Shown: piece by piece, positions 52,360 through 60,097 of the stretch | How positions within the stretch are numbered: position 1 is the first letter of the stretch | How the letters are laid out: every line of letters starts with the position of its first letter | NCBI GenBank assembly: GCA_015654925.1 | Contig: JAATFX010000147.1 | Location: 1-62,219, forward strand | Source: Enterobacterales bacterium | Lineage (GTDB): Bacteria; Pseudomonadota; Gammaproteobacteria; Enterobacterales; Enterobacteriaceae | Reading direction: 5' to 3' | DNA length: 62,219 bases | The notes under the pieces: generated by a model | The model's database searches: none | What the model was told of the DNA's origin: nothing | The model's input: the letters and a program-made list of their open reading frames with translations, nothing else | Made by a program: the position numbers and the translations under genes

Positions 52360-52494
52360 TTGAATCTCCTAAATGCAAATTTACCATTGCAAAAACTCAT
52401 ATAACCAGAACAGACTGTCAAAAAACGGCAGGATATACGGTAATGAAACCTATAGATAACGCCTGTTCAGCTAATAAATCGTTTAAAAGTTTAA

Positions 52495-53766
52495 CTATTT
52501 ATTTCCGAGTGCTTTTACCCCGAAAAAACCTAAATCGTTTGAATCTTCCAGGCGAATAGCCTCATTCCATTTCGATGTGCGCTCGGCGCGTGTTATGGAA
52601 CCCACTTTTAATTGCCCGGCATTCAGGCCCAGGGCCAAATGCACGATAATATTATCTTCCGTCTCCCCGGAGCGGGCCGAGACAATCGTACCGTAGCCGG
52701 CTGATTTTGCCTGCTGATAGGCATTGAATAACTGGGTGATGGTGCCAGCCTGATTCGGTTTTAACAGCACGGCATTACAGGCCCCCTTGGGCACGGCCGC
52801 CCTGACCCGATCGGCATTGGTCACAAAATAGTCATCACCGACGATTTGAACGCGTGAACCCGCTGCTTTGGTAAAGGCAATTAATCCCGCTTCATCATCT
52901 TCAGCTAACGGATCTTCAATTGAAATAATGGGATAACGGTCAAGCCAGCCGAGTAACAATTCGCACATACCGTCAGAGTCATATTCAGTTGACTCCAGCG
53001 CCAGGCGATAACGTCCGTTTTTACCAAATTCAGACGACGCGACGTCCAAGGCAATCGACACATCCTGGCCCGGAATATAACCGGCGCCCTCGATCGCCGT
53101 TACCAGCGTATCAAGCGCTTGCTCGTTATTCGAAAACTCGGGCCACCAGCCGCCCTCATCGGCCACGCCGCTTAACTGTCCGCGCTGTTTCATAATACGA
53201 CCCGCGCTGTGATACACCTCGGCGGTCATCACCAGGGCTTCCTGGAAGGATTTGGCGCCGTTGGCGATGACCATCAGATCCTGGATGTCGATACGCCGGC
53301 CGGCATGAGCGCCGCCGCCGAAAATTTGAATCTGCGGCAAAGGCATGGCGACATTATTGTCCCCGGCAAGATATTTCCAGAGCGGCAAATGCGCATGGTT
53401 CGCGGCAGCATAGATAACGGCCATCGAACAGGCGACGGTGGCATTGCCCCCTAAACGTGAAAAGGTGCCGGTGCCGTCCAATTCAATCAGCGTATCGTCG
53501 ATTAATCGTTGGTCGGTCGCCTCCAGGCCAATTAAAGCGGGCGCAATTTCATTTTTGATATTCAATAATGCCTGTTGTACGTCCTTGCCCGACAGCGATG
53601 CGCCGCCATCGCGAAGTTCAACGGCTTCATGCATACCGCGGGATGCGCCGGCAGGGGCTAATCCTCTGCCGATAACGCCGTTATCTAAATGAACTTCTGC
53701 TTCTACGGTTGGCCAGCCGCGAGAATCCCATATACGCCGGGCAATGATATTTTTTATTTTACTCAT
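52495..53766 (-). CDS. Enolase paralogue with altered active site
   Basis: A 423-residue enolase-family protein. Many catalytic points are kept: His154 in GGAHAG, Glu204 in ADEGGW, metal ligands Asp241, Glu284 and Asp311, base Lys336 in LLKPNQAG and Lys399. Two differ: the Glu of IQEFM (E. coli Glu167) is Asp163, and the His of SHRSGETED is Ala364. The start overlaps the kinase stop in an ATGA arrangement. It is not in the usual pyrG-eno context, so a housekeeping glycolytic role is unlikely. A comparable case of an enolase homologue with another job is carboxyphosphonoenolpyruvate synthase. It likely eliminates water or phosphate from a phosphorylated hydroxy acid. Confidence 0.9.
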   Translation of the reverse strand: MSKIKNIIARRIWDSRGWPTVEAEVHLDNGVIGRGLAPAGASRGMHEAVELRDGGASLSGKDVQQALLNIKNEIAPALIGLEATDQRLIDDTLIELDGTGTFSRLGGNATVACSMAVIYAAANHAHLPLWKYLAGDNNVAMPLPQIQIFGGGAHAGRRIDIQDLMVIANGAKSFQEALVMTAEVYHSAGRIMKQRGQLSGVADEGGWWPEFSNNEQALDTLVTAIEGAGYIPGQDVSIALDVASSEFGKNGRYRLALESTEYDSDGMCELLLGWLDRYPIISIEDPLAEDDEAGLIAFTKAAGSRVQIVGDDYFVTNADRVRAAVPKGACNAVLLKPNQAGTITQLFNAYQQAKSAGYGTIVSARSGETEDNIIVHLALGLNAGQLKVGSITRAERTSKWNEAIRLEDSNDLGFFGVKALGNK

Positions 53767-54791
53767 AAACCTATCTCCTTCTTCCAGAATTCCTGGATAT
53801 CTTTTAATTGCGTATATCGATGGTCAAGCAAGGTATAACTTGCGCGGCGTACCCGGTCTACATCCTGGTCCTGTAGATATTCAGCCGGTGATTTACCATC
53901 AACGCGAGCAAGCAGTAAACATGGCAAGAGTGTTGCGGCCCGCAAATTAAAATCCTCGGTTGGCTCCCAATTAATACCGGCAATATATTTTTTACTCATA
54001 GCCTGAAACGCAGCCAGCAGCCGTTCTTTATCAATCTTTGATTTCGCTATAACGGATTTCAGTAAAAAATGATTCAGGCAGAATGCCAAATCAAAAGCAG
54101 GATCGCCGTACCAAGCACATTCCGCATCTAAAATAACGGGACCATCAGGTCCGCGCAGAATATTTTTCGGACTGACATCGCCATGCACCAACGCGATTTT
54201 TGTGGTTTGGGTCCGGTGCAATATTGATAAAATATAGTCGGAATATTTAGAACAATTGCGCGTAATCTCCCCGAGATAGGGATCTAAACGCAGCGAGAAA
54301 AAGTTATCATCGTACGCAAACAGTGCGGCCAGTTCGTTATTCTTTGCCGTCTTTTTATGTATGTTATTAAGAATGCCCCCCATCTGTTCGGCGAAACCGA
54401 TATCAATCTCACCGTTCAATAGTTGGGATTTCCAGTTGTGATAGTGTTCCGCAGGCAAATAATCCATGACAAAACAGAGATTTTTTTTATCTACGCCCAA
54501 TATCTTTGGTACGGCATTGGGTTCAATCCCTGCGACAGTTTTCATCCAGTCGATTTCCGCGAAAACACGCTCCAATGGCGCATGCCATTCTTTGGCAACT
54601 TTAAGCGTAGGCAGGGCCTGCTTAAGGCAGAATTGCCGGTTCCCGACGGTGACTTTCAAAATATTGGAGGATACGCCGCCGGTCAGAGGCGTGATATGCC
54701 ATGAATTTCCCGCATGCAATAGTCCCATATTTTGCAGCACATCGTGTATGGCGTTTTGTTCTGCCGACAGGTCTATAAAACTATTTCCCAT
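53763..54791 (-). CDS. APH/choline-kinase-like phosphotransferase
   Basis: A 342-residue protein-kinase-like small-molecule kinase. The catalytic loop HGDVSPKNIL holds the base Asp, and DAECAWYGDPAFDLAF the metal Asp and an APH-type motif. The N-terminal lobe shows a Gly-containing loop (LTGGVSSNILKV) and the Lys of FCLKQA. It resembles methylthioribose kinase and aminoglycoside phosphotransferases. As first gene of the operon and coupled to the enolase paralogue by an ATGA overlap, it probably phosphorylates the substrate that the paralogue acts on. An antibiotic-resistance role is unlikely in this context. Confidence 0.88.
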   Translation of the reverse strand: MGNSFIDLSAEQNAIHDVLQNMGLLHAGNSWHITPLTGGVSSNILKVTVGNRQFCLKQALPTLKVAKEWHAPLERVFAEIDWMKTVAGIEPNAVPKILGVDKKNLCFVMDYLPAEHYHNWKSQLLNGEIDIGFAEQMGGILNNIHKKTAKNNELAALFAYDDNFFSLRLDPYLGEITRNCSKYSDYILSILHRTQTTKIALVHGDVSPKNILRGPDGPVILDAECAWYGDPAFDLAFCLNHFLLKSVIAKSKIDKERLLAAFQAMSKKYIAGINWEPTEDFNLRAATLLPCLLLARVDGKSPAEYLQDQDVDRVRRASYTLLDHRYTQLKDIQEFWKKEIGL

Positions 54792-55323
54792 GAGTCACCT
54801 TTATATGACCAATTGTATACCGGTATGATTTATGAAAGCGCAGTAAAACCCTCGACAATAAGGCTTGTCGATTATTCACCCATTACACGTCGTTTACACC
54901 AATACTACATTTCACTTAAATCTACCGCACAGCAATGAGTACCAGCGTGCTAAAGCTATTTTCAAAACAATTATTTGTTATTAGGAATGCCTTAATTTAT
55001 GCACACGTGTGCATTGATGTCAACGGCGAGGGTTTACAATCCTATGCACATTTTAGCGAAATCGCCAAAAATGCCATTAAGGCATTGATTTAATGCACTA
55101 ATGTTTATTGTGATCTATATCTTATTTATAAAAAACGCTTTTTTATCGAGATAATTGGCGGGCTAAAAATAATAAAAATATTTTTAGTTATTGCAACTTT
55201 GGTTGAGCGCGCCTGGGCGCTCGGCGCGCTGGTATCATATGGGCGGCGTCAGGGTAAGCGGCGTCCGGGCGCGGTCGGGCAAGCGAGGGAATATACGCTA
55301 CATAAAATCCCGCGGCGGATGGG
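54792..55323. promoter_or_regulatory. AT-rich promoter region of the kinase-enolase operon
   Basis: A 532-base gap, the most AT-rich of the window. It holds the promoter of the minus-strand operon. A perfect 16-base palindrome, ATGCACACGTGTGCAT, is at 54999-55014. A second inverted repeat, AATGCC/GGCATT, lies at 55070-55086, and TTTAATGCAC and TTTATGCACA are related words. The far end is downstream of the RpiR gene and shows no terminator with a clear T-tract. No gene is supported. Confidence 0.6.
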
Positions 55324-56172
55324 TTATGACATGAAATAGTCGACCAATTTACTGGTGATGGTTTCCATAGAGAAGCTGGTTTTTTGATTTTCCAGGCGGT
55401 GCCGGCGATAACCGTCGTCAAGTTTCTCCAGCTCGCTGGTTAAACGATCGATCACCATCAGCGTTCCCGCGATTTCGGCAAAGCCCCGCTCTCCCACGCT
55501 GCTACAGGATACGGCGGCCTGAAGATTCCAGTCCGACAATTTCACAAAGGGATGAAAGGTGCCTTTGGTGATGGATAATAAACGCACGCCGTTTTGCCGG
55601 GCAATCGCCAGCTCATGCAGCATATCCGCCGACACTTCCGAGGCATGAATCGCGATAATCAAATCATTGGGACCACGCTGAGATCCCGCCATGACGGATT
55701 GATAAAGCCGTTCGACAAAATTGGCCGGTTTACCCATGCGGATCAGATTCAACTGTAGGAACAGGGCCAGGGGCGCGCCAAGGCCGATGGCGTAAATATC
55801 GATATTGACCGCGGCATGCAACGCCTCGGCGGCGGCACTGAGTTCATCGCAATCGATAATTTTATTGGTATCGCGGATACTGTCATAGAGCGCGCGGTAT
55901 TCATCTTCGCCAGGATTTTCGAGCTGTTTCGCGCCCTGCCCCAACGCCAATGTGGTGCGTAATTCGGAGAAACCTTTAAAACCGAATGCCCGGCAAAAAC
56001 GGGTAATACTGCCTTCGCTGGTCTCTATCGCCCCCGCCACCTCGGTGATCGTGTGGCGCATCACAAAATCAGGATCTTTTGCTACGAACTTGCCCACTTT
56101 TTCCAGGATAGGACTCAGGGTAGAGAGATTATTTCTTATTTCAATCAATAAATTACTGTTGATATCGCTCAT
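55324..56172 (-). CDS. RpiR/MurR-family regulator with SIS domain
   Basis: A 282-residue regulator. I chose the start at 56172, nine codons into the longest frame, because AGGAT precedes it. The N-terminal HTH-6 domain (EVAGAIETSEGSITRFCRAF, then GFKGFSELR) is followed by a SIS sugar-phosphate domain (about 125-260). It is divergent from the PTS-transketolase operon across 113 bases that contain AT repeats. RpiR proteins respond to phosphosugars, here presumably the PTS product. Confidence 0.92.
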   Translation of the reverse strand: MSDINSNLLIEIRNNLSTLSPILEKVGKFVAKDPDFVMRHTITEVAGAIETSEGSITRFCRAFGFKGFSELRTTLALGQGAKQLENPGEDEYRALYDSIRDTNKIIDCDELSAAAEALHAAVNIDIYAIGLGAPLALFLQLNLIRMGKPANFVERLYQSVMAGSQRGPNDLIIAIHASEVSADMLHELAIARQNGVRLLSITKGTFHPFVKLSDWNLQAAVSCSSVGERGFAEIAGTLMVIDRLTSELEKLDDGYRRHRLENQKTSFSMETITSKLVDYFMS

Positions 56173-56229
56173 AACATATCCTATCTGCCGAATTTGCAAT
56201 CTCGGTCACAATAAAACCTTCATGACTTA

Positions 56230-56276
56230 AATAATAATTATTATTCCTTAGTTATTCAATAAAAATAATTATTATT
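56230..56276. promoter_or_regulatory. AT-rich palindrome and direct repeat, candidate RpiR operator
   Basis: A perfect palindrome AATAATAATTATTATT lies at 56230-56245. Its 13-base core AATAATTATTATT recurs at 56264-56276, exactly 31 bases (about three helical turns) downstream, ending ten bases before the IIB start. The placement suits repression of both divergent promoters. Confidence 0.55.
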
Positions 56277-56285
56277 GGGGGAGTT

Positions 56286-56570
56286 ATGAAAGGTCTTATC
56301 GTCTGCCGAACCGGCATGGGCAGTTCCATGATGCTGAAAATCAAAGCCCAACGGGTCATAGATAAACACGGTTGGGACATAGAACTTGAACATGATGTGC
56401 TTTCCGGCCTCAACGGCTACCGCGATATTGATTTCGTTATCACGATGAAGGATCTCAGTTCTGAAGTCGAAGCCGCGGGCTTTCGCGCATTGGGGGTCAC
56501 TGATTTGATGAACGGCGATGAAATGGAAGCATTGCTATCGCAGGTCGTCGAAGAACACCAAAAAAGCTAA
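56286..56570 (+). CDS. PTS EIIB component, ascorbate/lactose-type fold (UlaB-like)
   Basis: A 94-residue IIB protein. The phosphorylated Cys7 is in the P-loop-like motif VCRTGMGSSMML. GGGGGAG precedes the ATG. It passes phosphate from IIA to the sugar bound in IIC. With the UlaA-like IIC gene downstream it forms a PTS of the ascorbate family, whose substrate is often an acid or pentose-like sugar. Confidence 0.92.
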   Translation: MKGLIVCRTGMGSSMMLKIKAQRVIDKHGWDIELEHDVLSGLNGYRDIDFVITMKDLSSEVEAAGFRALGVTDLMNGDEMEALLSQVVEEHQKS

Positions 56571-56597
56571 CCCATCATTGCCGGAACCGGAGACATC

Positions 56598-57863
56598 ATG
56601 GACCTTCTCAAGTTTATTGTATTCGATATTCTCGGAGTTACCCCGCTTTTAGTGGGATTTATCGCCATGGCGGGCTTATTGATACAGCGCAAGCCGCCGG
56701 AAAAAGTGCTATCAGGTACGTTCAAGACCATTGTGGGATTTTTGGTATTCGCCGGCGGAGCGGGGCTGGCCGTCTCCTCGCTGGGCAATTTCCAGACGCT
56801 CTTCAGCGCGGGGTTCGGCCTGAAAGGCGTGATGCCGCTGGCGGAAGCGCTGACCGGCCTGGCGCAAACCAAATTTGCGCTCTGCGTCTCGCTTATCATG
56901 GTGCTCGGTTTCGGCTGGAATATGTTTTTTGCCCGCGTGACGCCATTTAAATACATTTTCCTCACCGGCCAGCATAATCTCTACCTTTCGGCGCTGCTCA
57001 CCGTCACGCTCAAGGCGCTGGGCTACAGCGATGAAGTGACCATCGCCGTGGGATCGGTGCTGCTGGGATTTTGTGCTTGCCTGTTTCCCGCCATTGCGCA
57101 GCCCTGGATGCGAAAGATCACCGGCACCGACGAAATCGCCATGGGACATTACGTAACGCTGGCTTATGCGTTCTCCGGCTGGATCGGCGGCAAAGTCGGC
57201 GATCCCAAACAGTCGACGGAAAAACTCAATTTGCCGGGCTGGCTGAGTATTTTCAAAGATTACATTGTCTCGGTATCGATTTCAGTCAGCATCTTTTATT
57301 ACATCGCCGCATTCGCCGCCGGCAAAAGCGCGGTGACCGCGGCGGCCGGCGGCATGCACTGGCTGGTGTTCCCGCTATTTCAGGCACTCACTTTTACCGC
57401 GTCGCTGTATATCATTATCACCGGCGTACGGTTGCTGCTGTCCGAAATCGTACCGGCCTTTCTCGGTATTTCTGAAAAATTCATTCCTAACGCCAGACCC
57501 GCCCTTGATTGTCCGGTGGTGTTTCCCTATGCGCCCACCGCAACGGTGCTGGGGTTCATTTCGGCGTTTGTTGGCGGCCTGGTGGTGATGGGACTGCTGG
57601 CCGTACTGGGCCAGACGGTAATTATTCCGGTGGCGATCCCCTACTTCTTTATCGGTGCCACGGCGGCGGTGTTTGGCAACGCCTCCGGCGGCTGGAAAGG
57701 CGCCATCGCCGGCAGTTTTTGTACCGGAATCCTGATCGGCGTCGGACCGGCGCTGATTTATCCGATTATGGAATCCGTCGGCCTTTCGGGCACCAGCTTC
57801 CCGGAGACGGATTTCGTCGCCGTGGGCCTGGTGGTTTATTACATCGGCAAAATGTTGCCATAA
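56598..57863 (+). CDS. PTS EIIC component, ascorbate family (UlaA/SgaT-like)
   Basis: A 421-residue membrane permease. The N-terminal DILGVTPLLVGFIAMAGLLI and GLKGVMPLAEA segments, and ARVTPFKYIFLTGQHNLY, are hallmarks of UlaA. About ten or eleven hydrophobic helices are evident. The E. coli protein is about 465 residues, so it is slightly short. It imports and phosphorylates a sugar or sugar acid. Coupling with transketolase halves, and no UlaG-type lactonase in the operon, points away from ascorbate itself. Confidence 0.92.
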   Translation: MDLLKFIVFDILGVTPLLVGFIAMAGLLIQRKPPEKVLSGTFKTIVGFLVFAGGAGLAVSSLGNFQTLFSAGFGLKGVMPLAEALTGLAQTKFALCVSLIMVLGFGWNMFFARVTPFKYIFLTGQHNLYLSALLTVTLKALGYSDEVTIAVGSVLLGFCACLFPAIAQPWMRKITGTDEIAMGHYVTLAYAFSGWIGGKVGDPKQSTEKLNLPGWLSIFKDYIVSVSISVSIFYYIAAFAAGKSAVTAAAGGMHWLVFPLFQALTFTASLYIIITGVRLLLSEIVPAFLGISEKFIPNARPALDCPVVFPYAPTATVLGFISAFVGGLVVMGLLAVLGQTVIIPVAIPYFFIGATAAVFGNASGGWKGAIAGSFCTGILIGVGPALIYPIMESVGLSGTSFPETDFVAVGLVVYYIGKMLP

Positions 57864-57881
57864 ACTACTAGAGGAATAAAC

Positions 57882-58679
57882 GTGGATATTCAATCGTTAA
57901 TTACCCATGCCCGCCAGGTTCGCCGGGATATCGTCACCTTGATCTATAAATCCGGTATCGGCCACCCCGGCGGCGCGCTCTCCATCGCCGATATATTGAC
58001 CTATCTCTATTATTGCGAAGTCGACCTGACCCAGGCCAAGCGCGGCAAAGTGGTCATGAGCAAAGGACATGCCGTCGCGGCGCAATACGCGCTGCTGCAT
58101 CAGTTTGGCTTGGTGGATGAAAAGGAATTCTCCACCTTCCGGCAAATCGACTCCCGCCTGCAAGGGCATCCGAGCATCAAAACGCTGCCGCAGGTGGATG
58201 CCACCACCGGGCTGCTGGGCCAGGGATTATCCGTGGCTTTAGGCATGGCGGCGGCGAAAAGATTACGCGGCGAGCCGCAGCGGGTTTTCGCCATCCTGGG
58301 CGACGGCGAAATGCATGAGGGCCAGGTCTGGGAAACTCTGCAACAGGCCGCGCATATGCGGATGGATAATCTGGTGGCGGTAATTGATTACAATGGTTTC
58401 TCGTCCCACGATCCGGTAAACGAGGTGATTAATCTGGAGCCGCTGGCGGAAAAACTCCGGTGTTTTGGCTGGCACGTGCTGGAACTTCACAACGGTAACG
58501 ACATGCATCAGGTATTCGATACTTTCCAACTTATTCACCATTTACGGGGTAAACCCATTCTGGTACTCGCGCATACGGTTAAAGGCGCCGGCGTCAGTTA
58601 TATGGAAAATAATGGCGACTGGCATTCAAAAACCCCGACCAGCGAACAATTTAATCAGGCAATGGAGGAACTGGCATGA
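57882..58679 (+). CDS. Transketolase, N-terminal (TPP-binding) subunit
   Basis: A 265-residue protein equal to the first half of a transketolase. HPGGALSIADIL, MSKGHAVAAQYA and the TPP motif GDGEMHEG (140-147) through Asn171 are present. Its stop overlaps the next gene (ATGA). Split transketolases of this size occur in dedicated sugar pathways, such as the apulose-4-phosphate transketolase pair AptA/AptB. It would transfer a two-carbon unit from the imported ketose phosphate. Confidence 0.93.
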   Translation: MDIQSLITHARQVRRDIVTLIYKSGIGHPGGALSIADILTYLYYCEVDLTQAKRGKVVMSKGHAVAAQYALLHQFGLVDEKEFSTFRQIDSRLQGHPSIKTLPQVDATTGLLGQGLSVALGMAAAKRLRGEPQRVFAILGDGEMHEGQVWETLQQAAHMRMDNLVAVIDYNGFSSHDPVNEVINLEPLAEKLRCFGWHVLELHNGNDMHQVFDTFQLIHHLRGKPILVLAHTVKGAGVSYMENNGDWHSKTPTSEQFNQAMEELA

Positions 58680-59599
58680 AAGCACCCCGCGATATGATTG
58701 GTCAGGCATTGATCGCCCTGGCGGAGCACCATTATCCGGTGGTGGTGGTGGACAGCGACCTGGCCAGTTCCACGCGTACCGATCAATTCCAGGCGCGCTA
58801 CCCCGATCGGTTTTTCGAAATGGGCATCGCCGAAGGGTCGGCCATGAGTTTCGCCACCGGCCAGGCGCTTGAAGGACAGATTCCATTTTATGTCAATTTC
58901 GCCATGTTCGTCACCGGCACCGCCTGGACGCAGCTTCGCCAGCTGTGTTATGCCAAAGCCAATGTCAAACTGGTCGGTTCCCATCCGGGCATGGATGACG
59001 GCCCCGACGGCGCATCGCATCACGCCCTTGAGGATCTGGCGCTTACCCGCGTGCTGCCGAATCTTACGGTACTAACCCCGGCCGATGCGGAGGAAGTGGC
59101 GGCGGCATTCGAACAGGCCGCCAATATTGACGGCCCGGTCTATATCCGCGTGGCCAGGGAACCGATGCCGGTGCGCGATAAATCGGTTATCCCGCGCATA
59201 ACCGATATCGGCGTCATTGAACAAAGCGGCGATGAGTTTGCCATCCTGTTCGAGGGAACCTGCCTGGAGCAGGCATTGTCCGGTTACCAGCTGTTACGAC
59301 AGCAGGGATTGCGCGGCAAAGTTATCCATGTCGCCACGCTCAAGCCGTTTAACGAAGCGCGTTTTGCCGAGCTGGTCCGGTCGGTGGGCGCGCTCGCCAC
59401 GGTTGAAAATCATCAGATCGCCGCCGGGCTCGGCGGCCTGATATCCGAGACGCTGGTCAAACTGCGCCTGCCGCTGCCGCTGGCGCGGATTGGCGCCTCG
59501 GATACTTTTACCGAATCGGGTAACAGCCGGGAGCTAAAGGAAAAATACGGCATCAGCGGTAAAGCCATCGCCCAAAAACTCACGGAGTTGATAGGGTAA
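58676..59599 (+). CDS. Transketolase, C-terminal subunit
   Basis: A 307-residue protein equal to the pyrimidine-binding and C-terminal domains of transketolase. VVVDSDLASSTRTDQF, FFEMGIAEGSAMSFATG (with the TPP-activating Glu) and GSHPGMDDGPDGASHHALEDLAL are typical. It pairs with the protein encoded just upstream as a two-chain enzyme. The same reaction partners are expected: a ketose phosphate donor and an aldose phosphate acceptor. Confidence 0.93.
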   Translation: MKAPRDMIGQALIALAEHHYPVVVVDSDLASSTRTDQFQARYPDRFFEMGIAEGSAMSFATGQALEGQIPFYVNFAMFVTGTAWTQLRQLCYAKANVKLVGSHPGMDDGPDGASHHALEDLALTRVLPNLTVLTPADAEEVAAAFEQAANIDGPVYIRVAREPMPVRDKSVIPRITDIGVIEQSGDEFAILFEGTCLEQALSGYQLLRQQGLRGKVIHVATLKPFNEARFAELVRSVGALATVENHQIAAGLGGLISETLVKLRLPLPLARIGASDTFTESGNSRELKEKYGISGKAIAQKLTELIG

Positions 59600-59616
59600 C
59601 TCCCCAGGAGACCACC

Positions 59617-60069
59617 ATGAGCGCTTATCTGTTCGGCACGCGCTGGGCGCTGATTGAACAAGCGGACTGCTGGCGACAGGCCATTCATTTGGCCTGCCGC
59701 CCGCTAATTGAACAAGGGATCGTCGATACCCGTTACCCGGAGGCCATCATCAATAGCGTCATCAAACATGGGGCCTATTTTATCCTCAGTCCGGGTTTTG
59801 CCCTGCCCCATGCCCGGCCTGAAGAAGGGGTGATAATGCGCGGGGTCCATTACTCTTTGCTCAAGCTGCGCCAACCGGTGGTATTTCCCGGCGGCGATGC
59901 CGTGACGCTGTTGATCGCCCTGGCGGCATCTGACGGCGGCCGGCATATCGAGGCCATCAGCCGTCTGCTTTCCTGGCTGGAAACAGACCGGCGTTTAGCC
60001 GCATTGCTGGCTATCACGGAACCAAACGCGCTGGCCGATATGCTGGCGTCATCGAGCCCATCACCATAG
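59617..60069 (+). CDS. PTS EIIA component, mannitol/ascorbate type
   Basis: A 150-residue IIA-2 domain protein with the phosphorylated His65 in FALPHARPEEGV. GGAG lies before the ATG. It receives phosphate from HPr and hands it to the IIB protein. Last gene of the five-gene plus-strand operon. Having IIA after the transketolase genes fits a single transcript. Confidence 0.92.
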   Translation: MSAYLFGTRWALIEQADCWRQAIHLACRPLIEQGIVDTRYPEAIINSVIKHGAYFILSPGFALPHARPEEGVIMRGVHYSLLKLRQPVVFPGGDAVTLLIALAASDGGRHIEAISRLLSWLETDRRLAALLAITEPNALADMLASSSPSP

Positions 60070-60097
60070 GCCGCTTCGGCACGTCGGAAAGCGTTTC

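Noticed and set aside
53763..54791. Aminoglycoside resistance gene
   Set aside because: The kinase has the APH fold, but it is translationally coupled to an enolase paralogue in a catabolic operon, so a metabolic kinase is far more likely.
55188..55421. A 77-codon frame on the minus strand downstream of the RpiR gene
   Set aside because: It overlaps the RpiR end out of frame and contains no conserved pattern.
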